Assembly: GCF_910589235.1 (NCBI RefSeq)
Contig: NW_025813666.1
Location: 1-64,000 of the forward strand
DNA: 64,000 nucleotides
From: Vespa crabro
Taxonomy: Eukaryota > Arthropoda > Insecta > Hymenoptera > Vespidae
Reading direction: 5' to 3'
Shown: positions 23,533-38,168 of the stretch, one piece after another
Layout of the letters: every line of letters begins with the position of its first letter
Numbering within the stretch: position 1 is the first letter of the stretch
Translations under genes and position numbers: made by a program
The notes under the pieces: generated by a model
What the model saw: the letters and a program-made list of their open reading frames with translations, nothing else
Told to the model about the DNA's origin: nothing
Databases searched by the model: none

Positions 23533-26260
23533 ACTATGTTTAAATACGCGTTTTCATATGATAATTGTCGAAAAACGTAATCGACACACGCGAATTTCGG
23601 TATATGTGAAGATGAAATCGTGAAATCTTTAATAATACTTGTGCCACAGTTAGAAAAATGTTACCAATCGATTCAGAACATTGCATTTCATAAGATCAAA
23701 CATCTATTTTATATTGGAATCAAAGTTTTTAACATTCTTTCATATCGTATATACGATTTTTCGCTCATATACGCGTATCGTCGAAAAACGAAAACTTGAA
23801 ATCTCGTTCAATTTCAATGATTTTATATTCTATCGATGCAGAATAAAGAATATAACAAGAATATAACGTTTTTACTATGTTTAAATACGCGTTTTCATAT
23901 GATAATTGTCGAAAAACCTAATCGACATACGCGAATTTCGGTATATGCGAAGATAAAATCGTGAAATCTTTAATAATACTTGTGCCACAGTTAGAAAAAT
24001 GTTACCAATCGATTCAGAACATTGCATTTCATAAGATCAAACATCTATTTTATATTGGAATCAAAGTTTTTAACATTCTTTCTTATCGTATATACGATTT
24101 TTCGCTCATATACGCGTATCGTCGAAAAACGAAAACTTGAAATCTCTTTCAATTTCAATGATTTTATATTCTATCGATGCAGAATAAAGAATATAACAAG
24201 AATATAACGTTTTTACTATGTTTAAATAAGCGTTTTCATATGATAATTGTCGAAAAACGTAATCGACATACGCGAATTTCGGTATATGCGAAGATAAAAT
24301 CGTGAAATCTTTAATAATACTTGTGCCACAGTTAGAAAAATGTTACCAATCGATTCAGAACATTGCATTTCATAAGATCAAACATCTATTTTATATTGGA
24401 ATCAAAGTTTTTAACATTCTTTCATATCGTATATACGATTTTTCGCTCATATACGCGTATCGTCGAAAAACGAAAACTTGAAATCTCGTTCAATATCAAT
24501 GATTTTATATTCTATCGATGCAGAATAAAGAATATAACAAGAATATAACGTTTTTACTATGTTTAAATACGCGTTTTCATATGATAATTGTCGAAAAACG
24601 TAATCGACATACGCGAATTTCGGTATATGCGACGATAAAATCGTGAAATCTTTAATAATACTTGTGCCACAGTTAGAAAAATGTTACCAATCGATTCAGA
24701 ACATTGCATTTCATAAGATCAAACATCTATTTTATATTGGAATCAAAGTTTTTAACATTCTTTCATATCGTATATACGATTTTTCGCTCATATACGCGTA
24801 TCGTCGAAAAACGAAAACTTGAAATCTCGTTCAATTTCAATGATTTTATATTCTATCGATGCAGAATAAAGAATATAACAAGAATATAACGTTTTTACTA
24901 TGTTTAAATACGCGTTTTCATATGATAATTGTCGAAAAACGTAATCGACACACGCGAATTTCGGTATATGTGAAGATGAAATCGTGAAATCTTTAATAAT
25001 ACTTGTGCCACAGTTAGAAAAATGTTACCAATCGATTCAGAACATTGCATTTCATAAGATCAAACATCTATTTTATATTGGAATCAAAGTTTTTAACATT
25101 CTTTCATATCGTATATACGATTTTTCGCTCATATACGCGTATCGTCGAAAAACGAAAACTTGAAATCTCGTTCAATTTCAATGATTTTATATTCTATCGA
25201 TGCAGAATAAAGAATATAACAAGAATATAACGTTTTTACTATGTTTAAATACGCGTTTTCATATGATAATTGTCGAAAAACGTAATCGACATACGCGAAT
25301 TTCGGTATATGCGAAGATAAAATCGTGAAATCTTTAATAATACTTGTGCCACAGTTAGAAAAATGTTACCAATCGATTCAGAACATTGCATTTCATAAGA
25401 TCAAACATCTATTTTATATTGGAATCAAAGTTTTTAACATTCTTTCTTATCGTATATACGATTTTTCGCTCATATACGCGTATCGTCGAAAAACGAAAAC
25501 TTGAAATCTCTTTCAATTTCAATGATTTTATATTCTATCGATGCAGAATAAAGAATATAACAAGAATATAACGTTTTTACTATGTTTAAATAAGCGTTTT
25601 CATATGATAATTGTCGAAAAACGTAATCGACATACGCGAATTTCGGTATATGCGAAGATAAAATCGTGAAATCTTTAATAATACTTGTGCCACAGTTAGA
25701 AAAATGTTACCAATCGATTCAGAACATTGCATTTCATAAGATCAAACATCTATTTTATATTGGAATCAAAGTTTTTAACATTCTTTCATATCGTATATAC
25801 GATTTTTCGCTCATATACGCGTATCGTCGAAAAACGAAAACTTGAAATCTCGTTCAATATCAATGATTTTATATTCTATCGATGCAGAATAAAGAATATA
25901 ACAAGAATATAACGTTTTTACTATGTTTAAATACGCGTTTTCATATGATAATTGTCGAAAAACGTAATCGACATACGCGAATTTCGGTATATGCGACGAT
26001 AAAATCGTGAAATCTTTAATAATACTTGTGCCACAGTTAGAAAAATGTTACCAATCGATTCAGAACATTGCATTTCATAAGATCAAACATCTATTTTATA
26101 TTGGAATCAAAGTTTTTAACATTCTTTCATATCGTATATACGATTTTTCGCTCATATACGCGTATCGTCGAAAAACGAAAACTTGAAATCTCGTTCAATT
26201 TCAATGATTTTATATTCTATCGATGCAGAATAAAGAATATAACAAGAATATAACGTTTTT
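23533..26260 (+). repeat. Tetramer duplication (2 x 1364 bp)
   Basis: Four successive monomer types occur twice, 1364 bp apart: (a) CGACACACG with TATGTGAAGATG, near 23582 and 24946; (b) TTTCTTATCG with TCTCTTTC, near 24081 and 25445; (c) TAAGCG with AATATCAATG, near 24228 and 25592; (d) GCGACGAT, near 24630 and 25994. The only difference noticed is CCTAATC near 23916 in the first copy only. The two copies are almost identical, a sign of very recent duplication. Confidence 0.9.
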
Positions 26261-28647
26261 ACTATGTTTAAATACGCGTTTTCATATGATAATTGTCGAA
26301 AAACGTAATCGACATACGCGAATTTCGGTATATGCGAAGATAAAATCGTGAAATCTTTAATAATACTTGTGCCTCAGTTAGAAAAATGTTACCAATCGAT
26401 TCAGAACATTGCATTTCATAAGATCAAACATCTATTTTATATTGGAATCAAAGTTTTTAACATTCTTTCATATCGTATATACGATTTTTCGCTCATATAC
26501 GCGTATCGTCGAAAAACGAAAACTTGAAATCTCGTTCAATTTCAATGATTTTATATTCTATCGATGCAGAATAAAGAATATAACAAGAATATAACGTTTT
26601 TACTATGTTTAAATACGCGTTTTCATATGATAATTGTCGAAAAACGTAATCGACACACGCGAATTTCGGTATATGCGAAGATGAAATCGTGAAATCTTTA
26701 ATAATACTTGTGCCACAGTTAGAAAAATGTTACCAATCGATTCAGAACATTGCATTTCATAAGATCAAACATCTATTTTATATTGGAATCAAAGTTTTTA
26801 ACATTCTTTCATATCGTATATACGATTTTTCGCTCATATACGCGTATCGTCGAAAAACGAAAACTTGAAATCTCGTTCAATTTCAATGATTTTATATTCT
26901 ATCGATGCAGAATAAAGAATATAACAAGAATATAAGGTTTTTACTATGTTTAAATAAGCGTTTTCATATGATAATTGTCGAAAAACGTAATCGACATACG
27001 CGAATTTCGGTATATGCGAAGATAAAATCGTGAAATCTTTAATAATACTTGTGCCACAGTTAGAAAAATGTTACCAATCGATTCAGAACATTGCATTTCA
27101 TAAGATCAAACATCTATTTTATATTGGAATCAAAGTTTTTAACATTCTTTCATATCGTATATACGATTTTTCGCTCATATACGCGTATCGTCGAAAAACG
27201 AAAACTTGAAATCTCGTTCAATATCAATGATTTTATATTCTATCGATGCAGAATAAAGAATATAACTAGAATATAACGTTTTTACTATGTTTAAATACGC
27301 GTTTTCATATGATAAATGTCGAAAAACGTAATCGACATACGCGAATTTCGGTATATGCGACGATAAAATCGTGAAATCTTTAATAATACTTGTGCCACAG
27401 TTAGAAAAATGTTACCAATCGATTCAGAAGATTGCATTTCATAAGATCAAACATCTATTTTATATTGGAATCAAAGTTTTGAACATTCTTTCATATCGTA
27501 TATACGATTTTTCACTCATATACGCGTATCGTCGAAAAACGAAAACTTGAAATCTCGTTCAATTTCAATGATTTTATATTCTATCGATGCAGAATAAAGA
27601 ATATAACAAGAATATAACGTTTTTACTATGTTCAAATACGCGTTTTCATATGACAATTGTCGAAAAACGTAATCGACATACGCGAATTTCGGTATATGCG
27701 AAGATGAAATCGTGAAATCTTTAATAATACTTGTGCCACAGTTAGAAAAATGTTACCAATCGATTCAGAACATTGCATTTCATAAGATCAAACATCTATT
27801 TTATATTGGAATCAAAGTTTTTAACATTCTTTCATATCGTATATACGATTTTTCGCTCATATACGCGTATCGTCGAAAAACGAAAACTTGAAATCTCGTT
27901 CAATTTCAATGATTTTATATTCTATCGATGCAGAATAAAGAATATAACAAGAATATAACGTTTTTACTATGTTTAAATAAGCGTTTTCATATGATAATTG
28001 TCGAAAAACGTAATCGACATACGCGAATTTCGGTATATGCGAAGATAAAATCGTGAAATCTTTAATAATACTTGTGCCACAGTTAGAAAAATGTTACCAA
28101 TCGATTCAGAACATTGCATTTCATAAGATCAAACATCTATTTTATATTGGAATCAAAGTTTTTAACATTCTTTCATATCGTATATACGATTTTTCGCTCA
28201 TATACGCGTATCGTCGAAAAACGAAAACTTGAAATCTCGTTCAATATCAATGATTTTATATTCTATCGATGCAGAATAAAGAATATAACAAGAATATAAC
28301 GTTTTTACTATGTTTAAATACGCGTTTTCATATGATATTTGTCGAAAAACGTAATCGACATACGCGAATTTCGGTATATGCGACGATAAAATCGTGAAAT
28401 CTTTAATAATACTTGTGCCACAGTTAGAAAAATGTTACCAATCGATTCAGAACATTGCATTTCATAAGATCAAACATCTATTTTATATTGGAATCAAAGT
28501 TTTTAACATTCTTTCATATCGTATATACGATTTTTCGCTCATATACGCGTATCGTCGAAAAACGAAAACTTGAAATCTCGTTCAATTTCAATGATTTTAT
28601 ATTCTATCGATGCAGAATAAAGAATATAACAAGAATATAACGTTTTT
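26261..28647 (+). repeat. Degenerate trimer pair derived from the tetramer
   Basis: After one monomer with GCCTCAG (26371), two runs of three monomers follow the order of tetramer types a, c, d without b: GATGAAATC (near 26680 and 27703), TAAGCG with AATATCAATG (near 26952 and 27977), GCGACGAT (near 27357 and 28380). The first run has many extra variants: AAGGTTT (26934), AACTAG (27264), GATAAATG (27312), GAAGATTG (27427), TTTTGAAC (27477), TTCACTC (27511), and TTCAAAT with GACAATT in the next monomer (27631, 27652). Most of these recur at 49.7-50.5 kb. Confidence 0.8.
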
Positions 28648-31600
28648 ATTATGTTTAAATACGCGTTTTCATATGATAATTGTCGAAAAACGTAATCGAC
28701 ATACGCGAATTTCGGTATATGCGAAGATAAAATCGTGAAATCTTTAATAATACTTGTGCCACAGTTAGAAAAATGTTACCAATCGATTCAGAACATTGCA
28801 TTTCATAAGATCAAACATCTATTTTATATTGGAATCAAAGTTTTTAACATTCTTTCATATCGTATATACGATTTTTCGCTCATATACGCGTATCGTCGAA
28901 AAACGAAAACTTGAAATCTCGTTCAATTTTAATGATTTTATATTCTATCGATGCAGAATAAAGAATATAACAAGAATATAACGTTTTTACTATGTTTAAA
29001 TACGCGTTTTCATATGATAATTGTCGAAAAACGTAATCGACATACGCGTATTTCGGTATATGCGAAGATAAAATCGTGAAATCTTTAATAATACTTGTGC
29101 CACAGTTAGAAAAATGTTACCAATCGATTCAGAACATTGCATTTCATAATATCAAACATCTATTTTATATTGGAATCAAAGTTTTTAACATTCTTTCATA
29201 TCGTATATACGATTTTTCGCTCATATACGCGTATCGTCGAAAAACGAAAACTTGAAATCTCGTACAATTTCAATGATTTTATATTCTATCGATGCAGAAT
29301 AAAGAATATAACAAGAATATAACGTTTTTACTATGTTTAAATACGCGTTTTCATATGATAATTGTCGAAAAACGTAATCGACATACGCGAATTTCGGTAT
29401 ATGCGAAGATAAAATCGTGAAATCTTTAATAATACTTGTGCCACAGTTAGAAACATGTTACCAATCGATTCAGAACATTGCATTTCATAAGATCAAACAT
29501 CTATTTTATATTGGAATCAAAGTTTTTAACATTCTTTCATATCGTATATACGATTTTTCGCTCATATACGCGTATCGTCGAAAAACGAAAACTTGAAATC
29601 TCGTTCAATTTCAATGATTTTATATTCTATCGATGCAGAATAAAGAATATAACAAGAATATAACGTTTTTACTATGTTTAAATACGCATTTTCATATGAT
29701 AATTGTCGAAAAACGTAATCGACATACGCGAATTTCGGTATATGCGAAGATAAAATCGTGAAATCTTTAATAATACTAGTGCCACAGTTAGAAAAATGTT
29801 ACCAATCGATTCAGAACATTGCATTTCATAAGATCAAACGTCTATTTTATATTGGAATCAAAGTTTTTAACATTCTTTCATATCGTATATACGATTTTTC
29901 GCTCATATACGCGTATCGTCGAAAAACGAAAACTTGAAATCTCGTTCAATTTCAATGATTTTATATTCTATCGATGCAGAATAAAGAATATAACAAGAAT
30001 ATAACGTTTTTACTATGTTTAAATACGCGTTTTCATATGATAATTGTCGAAAAACGTAATCGACATACGCGAATTTCGGTATATGCGAAGATAAAATCGT
30101 GAAATCTTTAATAATACTTGTGCCACAGTTAGAAAAATGTTACCAATCGATTCAGAACATTGCATTTCATAAGATCAAACATCTATTTTATATTGGAATC
30201 AAAGTTTTTAACATTCTTTCATATCGTATATTCGATTTTTCGCTCATATACGCGTATCGTCGAAAAACGAAAACTTGATATCTCGTTCAATTTCAATGAT
30301 TTTATATTCTATCGATGCAGAATAAAGAATATAACAAGAATATAACGTTTTTACTATGTTTAAATACGCGTTTTCATATGATAATTTTCGAAAAACGTAA
30401 TCGACATACGCGAATTTCGGTATATGCGAAGATAAAATCGTGAAATCTTTAATAATACTTGTGCCACAGTTAGAAAAATGTTACCAATCGATTCAGAACA
30501 TTGCATTTCATAAGATCAAACATCTATTTTATATTGGAATCAAAGTTTTTAACATTCTTTCATATCGTATATACGATTTTTCGCTCATATACGCGAATCG
30601 TCTAAAAACGAAAACTTGAAATCTCGTACAATTTCAATGATTTTATATTCTATCGATGCAGAATAAAGAATATAACAAGAATATAACGTTTTTACTATGT
30701 TTAAATACGCATTTTCATATGATAATTGTCGAAAAACGTAATCGACATACGCGAATTTCGGTATATGCGAAGATAAAATCGTGAAATCTTTAATAATACT
30801 TGTGCCACAGTTAGAAAAATGTTACCAATCGATTCAGAACATTGCATTTCATAAGATCAAACGTCTATTTTATATTGGAATCAAAGTTTTTAACATTCTT
30901 TCATATCGTATATACGATTTTTCGCTCATATACGCGTATCGTCGAAAAACGAAAACTTGAAATCTCGTTCAATTTCAATGATTTTATATTCTATGGATGC
31001 AGAATAAAGAATATAACAAGAATATAACGTTTTTACTATGTTTAAATACGCGTTTTCATATGATAATTGTCGAAAAACGTAATCGACATACGCGAATTTC
31101 GGTATATGCGAAGATAAAATCGTGAAATCTTTAATAATACTTGTGCCACAGTTAGAAAAATCTTACCAATCGATTCAGAACATTGCATTTCATAAGATCA
31201 AACATCTATTTTATATTGGAATCAAAGTTTTTAACATTCTTTCATATCGTATATACGATTTTTCGCTCATATACGCGTATCGTCGAAAAACGAAAACTTG
31301 AAATCTCGTTCAATTTCAATGATTTTATATTCTATCGATGCAGAATAAAGAATATAACAAGAATATAACGTTTTTACTATGTTTAAATACGCGTTTTCAT
31401 ATGATAATTGTCGAAAAACGTAATCGACATACGCGAATTTCGGTATATGCGAAGATAAAATCGTGAAATCTTTAATAATACTTGTGCCACAGTTAGAAAA
31501 ATGTTACCAATCGATTCAGAACTTTGCATTTCATAAGATCAAACTTCTAATTTATATTGGAATCAAAGTTTTTAACATTCTTTCATATCGTATATACGAT

Positions 31601-31716
31601 TTTTCGCTCATATACGCGTATCGTCGAAAAACGAAAACTTGAAATCTCGTTCAATTTCAATGATTTTATATTCTATCGATGCAGAATAAAGAATATAACA
31701 AGAATATAAGGTTTTT
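27966..31716 (+). repeat. 11-monomer unit (3751 bp), copy 1, left family
   Basis: Markers 3751 bp apart tie this segment to the next: TAAGCG (near 27978 and 31729), GCGACGAT (28380 and 32131), AATTTTAATG (28925 and 32676), GAAACATG (29452 and 33203), ACGCATTTT (29684 and 33435). Other markers here are ATAATATC with CGTACAAT (29146, 29262), CAAACGTC (29836, 30859), ATATTCGAT with TTGATATC (30228, 30276), GCGAATCGTCTAAAA (30593), CTATGGATG (30993) and a monomer with GAACTTTGC and CTTCTAATT (31520-31552). It overlaps the end of the trimer pair by two monomers, as expected of nested duplications. Confidence 0.75.
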
Positions 31717-34444
31717 ACTATGTTTAAATAAGCGTTTTCATATGATAATTGTCGAAAAACGTAATCGACATACGCGAATTTCGGTATATGCGAAGATAAA
31801 ATCGTGAAATCTTTAATAATACTTGTGCCACAGTTAGAAAAATGTTACCAATCGATTCAGAACATTGCATTTCATAAGATCAAACATCTATTTTATATTG
31901 GAATCAAAGTTTTTAACATTCTTTCATATCGTATATACGATTTTTCGCTCATATACGCGTATCGTCGAAAAACGAAAACTTGAAATCTCGTTCAATTTCA
32001 ATGATTTTATATTCTATCGATGCAGAATAAAGAATATAACAAGAATATAACGTTTTTACTATGTTTAAATACGCGTTTTCATATGATAATTGTCGAAAAA
32101 CGTAATCGACATACGCGAATTTCGGTATATGCGACGATAAAATCGTGAAATCTTTAATAATACTTGTGCCACAGTTAGAAAAATGTTACCAATCGATTCA
32201 GAACATTGCATTTCATAAGATCAAACATCTATTTTATATTGGAATCAAAGTTTTTAACATTCTTTCATATCGTATATACGATTTTTCGCTCATATACGCG
32301 TATCGTCGAAAAACGAAAACTTGAAATCTCGTTCAATTTCAATGATTTTATATTCTATCGATGCAGAATAAAGAATATAACAAGAATATAACGTTTTTAC
32401 TATGTTTAAATACGCGTTTTCATATGATAATTGTCGAAAAACGTAATCGACATACGCGAATTTCGGTATATGCTAAGATAAAATCGTGAAATCTTTAATA
32501 ATACTTGTGCCACAGTTAGAAAAATGTTACCAATCGATTCAGAACATTGCATTTCATAAGATCAAACATCTATTTTATATTGGAATCAAAGTTTTTAACA
32601 TTCTTTCATATCGTATATACGATTTTTCGCTCATATACGCGTATCGTCGAAAAACGAAAACTTGAAATCTCGTTCAATTTTAATGATTTTATATTCTATC
32701 GATGCAGAATAAAGAATATAACAAGAATATAACGTTTTTACTATGTTTAAATACGCGTTTTCATATGATAATTGTCGAAAAACGTAATCGACATACGCGA
32801 ATTTCGGTATATGCGAAGATAAAATCGTGAAATCTTTAATAATACTTGTGCCACAGTTAGAAAAATGTTACCAATCGATTCAGAACATTGCATTTCATAA
32901 GATCAAACATCTATTTTATATTGGAATCAAAGTTTTTAACATTCTTTCATATCGTGTATACGATTTTTCGCTCATATACGCGTATCGTCGAAAAACGAAA
33001 ACTTGAAATCTCGTTCAATTTCAATGATTTTATATTCTATCGATGCAGAATAAAGAATATAACAAGAATATAACGTTTTTACTATGTTTAAATACGCGTT
33101 TTCATATGATAATTGTCGAAAAACCTAATCGACATACGCGAATTTCGGTATATGCGAAGATAAAATCGTGAAATCTTTAATAATACTTGTGCCACAGTTA
33201 GAAACATGTTACCAATCGATTCAGAACATTGCATTTCATAAGATCAAACATCTATTTTATATTGGAATCAAAGTTTTTAACATTCTTTCATATCGTATAT
33301 ACGATTTTTCGCTCATATACGCGTATCGTCGAAAAACGAAAACTTGAAATCTCGTTCAATTTCAATGATTTTATATTCTATCGATGCAGAATAAAGAATA
33401 TAACAAGAATATAACGTTTTTACTATGTTTAAATACGCATTTTCATATGATAATTGTCGAAAAACGTAATCGAAATACGCGAATTTCGGTATATGCGAAG
33501 ATAAAATCGTGAAATCTTTAATAATACTTGTGCCACAGTTAGAAAAATGTTACCAATCGATTCAGAACATTGCATTTCATAAGATCAAACATCTATTTTA
33601 TATTGGAATCAAAGTTTTTAACATTCTTTCATATCGTATATACAATTTTTCGCTCATATACGCGAATCGTCTAAAAACGAAAACTTGAAATCTCGTTCAA
33701 TTTCAATGATTTTATATTCTATCGATGCAGAATAAAGAATATAACAAGAATATAACGTTTTTACTATGTTTAAATACGCATTTTCATATGATAATTGTCG
33801 AAAAACGTAATCGACATACGCGAATTTCGGTATATGCGAAGATAAAATCGTGAAATCTTTAATAATACTTGTGCCACAGTTAGAAAAATGTTACCAATCG
33901 ATTCAGAACATTGCATTTCATAAGATCAAACGTCTATTTTATATTGGAATCAAAGTTTTTAACATTCTTTCATATCGTATATACGATTTTTCGCTCATAT
34001 ACGCGTATCGTCGAAAAACGAAAACTTGAAATCTCGTTCAATTTCAATGATTTTATATTCTATCGATGCAGAATAAAGAATATAACAAGAATATAACGTT
34101 TTTACTATGTTTAAATACGCGTTTTCATATGATAATTGTCGAAAAACGTAATCGACATACGCGAATTTCGGTATATGCGAAGATAAAATCGTGAAATCTT
34201 TAATAATACTTGTGCCACAGTTAGAAAAATGTTACCAATCGATTCAGAACATTGCATTTCATAAGATCAAACATCTATTTTATATTGGAATCAAAGTTTT
34301 TAACATTCTTTCATATCGTATATACGATTTTTCGCTCATATACGCGTATCGTCGAAAAACGAAAACTTGAAATCTCGTTCAATTTCAATGATTTTATATT
34401 CTATCGATGCAGAATAAAGAATATAACAAGAATATAACGTTTTT
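31717..34444 (+). repeat. 11-monomer unit, copy 2, shortened by two monomers
   Basis: The first part follows copy 1 at an offset of 3751 bp. From about 33.66 kb the offset becomes 3069 bp (nine monomers): GCGAATCGTCTAAAA (30593 and 33662) and ACGCATTTT with CAAACGTC (30709 and 33778). The monomer at 33422-33762 joins ACGCATTTT of one ancestor to GCGAATCGTCTAAAA of another, so it looks like the fusion point of a two-monomer loss. The right limit of the unit is uncertain. Confidence 0.65.
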
Positions 34445-36831
34445 ACTATGTTTAAATACGCGTTTTCATATGATAATTGTCGAAAAACGTAATCGACATA
34501 CGCGAATTTCGGTATATGCGAAGATAAAATCGTGAAATCTTTAATAATACTTGTGCCACAGTTAGAAACATGTTACCAATCGATTCAGAACATTGCATTT
34601 CATAAGATCAAACATCTATTTTATATTGGAATCAAAGTTTTTAACATTCTTTCATATCGTATATACGATTTTTCGCTCATATACGCGTATCGTCGAAAAA
34701 CGAAAACTTGAAATCTCGTTCAATTTCAATGATTTTATATTCTATCGATGCAGAATAAAGAATATAACAAGAATATAACGTTTTTACTATGTTTAAATAC
34801 GCGTTTTCATATGATAATTGTCGAAAAACGTAATCGACATACGCGAATTTCGGTATATGCGAGGATAAAATCGTGAAATCTTTAATAATACTTGTGCCAC
34901 AGTTAGAAAAATGTTACCAATCGATTCAGAACATTGCATTTCATAAGAGCAAACATCTATTTTATATTGGAATCAAAGTTTTTAACATTCTTTCATATCG
35001 TATATACGATTTTTCGCTCATATACGCGTATCGTCGAAAAACGAAAACTTGAAATCTCGTTCAATTTCAATGATTTTATATTCTATCGATGCAGAATAAA
35101 GAATATAACAAGAATATAACGTTTTTACTATGTTTAAATACGCGTTTTCATATGATAATTGTCGAAAAACGTAATCGACATACGCGAATTTCGGTATATG
35201 CGAAGATAAAATCGTGAAATCTTTAATAATACTTGTGCCACAGTTAGAAAAATGTTACCAATCGATTCAGAACATTGCATTTCATAAGATCAAACGTCTA
35301 TTTTATATTGGAATCAAAGTTTTTAACATTCTTTCATATCGTATATACGATTTTTCGCTCATATACGCGTATCGTCGAAAAACGAAAACTTGAAATCTCG
35401 TTCAATTTCAATGATTTTATATTCTATCGATGCAGAATAAAGAATATAACAAGAATATAACGTTTTTACTATGTTTAAATACGCATTTTCATATGATAAT
35501 TGTCGAAAAACGTAATCGACATACGCGAATTTCGGTATATGCGAAGATAAAATCGTGAAATCTTTAATAATACTTGTGCCACAGTTAGAAAAATGTTACC
35601 AATCGATTCAGAACATTGCATTTCATAAGATCAAACGTCTATTTTATATTGGAATCAAAGTTTTTAACATTCTTTCATATCGTATATACGATTTTTCGCT
35701 CATATACGCGAATCGTCGAAAAACGAAAACTTGTAATCTCGTTCAATTTCAATGATTTTATATTCTATCGATGCAGAATAAAGAGTATAACAAGAATATA
35801 ACGTTTTTACTATGTTTAAATACGCGTTTTCATATGATAATTGTCGAAAAACGTAATCGACATACGCGAATTTCGGTATATGCGAAGATAAAATCGTGAA
35901 ATCTTTAATAATACTTGTGCCACAGTTAGAAAAATGTTACCAATCGATTCAGAACATTGCATTTCATAAGATCAAACATCTATTTTATATTGGAATCAAA
36001 GTTTTTAACATTCTTTCATATCGTATATACGATTTTTCGCTCATATACGCGTATCGTCGAAAAACGAAAACTTGAAATCTCGTTCAATATCAATGATTTT
36101 ATATTCTATCGATGCAGAATAAAGAATATAACAAGAATATAACGTTTTTACTATGTTTAAATACGCGTTTTCATATGATAATTGTCGAAAAACGTAATCG
36201 ACATACGCGAATTTCGGTATATGCGAAGATAAAATCGTGAAATCTTTAATAATACTTGTGCCACAGTTAGAAAAATGTTACCAATCGATTCAGAACATTG
36301 CATTTCATAAGATCAAACGTCTATTTTATATTGGAATCAAAGTTTTTAACATTCTTTCATATCGTATATACGATTTTTCGCTCATATACGCGTATCGTCG
36401 AAAAACGAAAACTTGAAATCTCGTTCAATTTCAATGATTTTATATTCTATCGATGCAGAATAAAGAATATAACAAGAATATAACGTTTTTACTATGTTTA
36501 AATACGCGTTTTCATATGATAATTGTCGAAAAACGTAATCGACATACGCGAATTTCGGTATATGCGAAGATAAAATCGTGAAATCTTTAATAATACTTGT
36601 GCCACAGTTAGAAAAATGTTACCAATCGATTCAGAACATTGCATTTCATAAGATCAAACATCTATTTTATATTGGAATCAAAGTTTTTAACATTCTTTCA
36701 TATCGTATATTCGATTTTTCGCTCATATACGCGTATCGTCGAAAAACGAAAACTTGAAATCTCGTTCAATTTCAATGATTTTATATTCTATCGATGCAGA
36801 ATAAAGAATATAACAAGAATATAACGTTTTT
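34445..36831 (+). repeat. Seven monomers linking to 60.8-61.4 kb
   Basis: Contains GAAACATG (34565), GAGGATAAA (34861), ATAAGAGCAAAC (34944), CAAACGTC in three of the next four monomers (35292, 35633, 36315), GCGAATCG with TTGTAATC and AAGAGTATAAC (35708, 35731, 35782), AATATCAATG (36087) and ATATTCGAT (36708). The AGAGCAAAC monomer followed directly by a CAAACGTC monomer recurs at 60841 and 61186, an offset of 25,894 bp (76 monomers less 22 bp). Confidence 0.7.
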
Positions 36832-37143
36832 ACTATGTTTAAATACGCGTTTTCATATGATAATTGTCGAAAAGCGTAATCGACATACGCGAATTTCGGT
36901 ATATGCGAAGATAAAATCGTGAAATCTTTAATAATACTTGTGCCACAGTTAGAAAAATGTTACCAATCGATTCAGAACATTGCATTTCATAAGATCAAAC
37001 ATCTATTTTATATTGGAATCAAAGTTTTTAACATTCTTTCATATCGTATATACGATTTTTCGCTCATATACGCGTATCGTCGAAAAACGAAAACTTGAAA
37101 TCTCGTTCAATTTCAATGATTTTATATTCTATCGATGCAGAAT

Positions 37144-37156
37144 AAAGAATATAACG
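37144..37156 (+). repeat. 11-bp deletion junction, first occurrence
   Basis: The consensus has GAATATAAC twice, separated by AA; here one copy and the AA are gone, leaving AAAGAATATAACG. Loss of one 11-bp period between 9-bp direct repeats points to replication slippage or short-homology repair. The same junction at 38156-38168 was copied by the trimer duplication rather than arising twice. Confidence 0.9.
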
Positions 37157-38155
37157 TTTTTACTATGTTTAAATACGCGTTTTCATATGATAATTGTCGA
37201 AAAACGTAATCGTCATACGCGAATTTCGGTATATGCGAAGATAAAATCGTGAAATCTTTAATAATACTTGTGCCACAGTTAGAAAAATGTTACCAATCGA
37301 TTCAGAACATTGCATTTCATAAGATCAAACATCTATTTTATATTGGAATCAAAGTTTTTAACATTCTTTGATATCGTATATACGATTTTTCGCTCATATA
37401 CGCGTATCGTCGAAAAACGAAAACTTGAAATCTCGTTCAATTTCAATGATTTTATATTCTATCGATGCAGAATAAAGAATATAACAAGAATATAACGTTT
37501 TTACTATGTTTAAATACGCGTTTTCATATGATAATTGTCGAAAAACGTAATCGACATACGCGAATTTCGGTATATGCGAAGATAAAATCGTGAAATCTTT
37601 AATAATACTTGTGCCACAGTTAGAAAAATGTTACCAATCGATTCAGAACATTGCATTTCATAAGATCAAACATCTATTTTATATTGGAATCAAAGTTTTT
37701 AACATTCTTTCATATCGTATATACGATTTTTCGCTCATATACGCGTATCGTCGAAAAACGAAAACTTGAAATCTCGTTCAATTTCAATGATTTTATATTC
37801 TATCGATGCAGAATAAAGAATATAACAAGAATATAACGTTTTTACTATGTTTAAATACGCGTTTTCATATGATAATTGTCGAAAAGCGTAATCGACATAC
37901 GCGAATTTCGGTATATGCGAAGATAAAATCGTGAAATCTTTAATAATACTTGTGCCACAGTTAGAAAAATGTTACCAATCGATTCAGAACATTGCATTTC
38001 ATAAGATCAAACATCTATTTTATATTGGAATCAAAGTTTTTAACATTCTTTCATATCGTATATACGATTTTTCGCTCATATACGCGTATCGTCGAAAAAC
38101 GAAAACTTGAAATCTCGTTCAATTTCAATGATTTTATATTCTATCGATGCAGAAT

Positions 38156-38168
38156 AAAGAATATAACG
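38156..38168 (+). repeat. 11-bp deletion junction, second occurrence
   Basis: Identical to the junction at 37144-37156 and exactly 1012 bp from it, with the same flanking variants on both sides, so it is inherited by duplication. Confidence 0.9.

Noticed and set aside
36980..37252. 90-residue + strand open frames at 36980-37252 and 37992-38264
   Set aside because: They are the same TTG-initiated satellite frame extended through the 11-bp deletion, which removes the usual stop. The two are identical because the trimer was duplicated.
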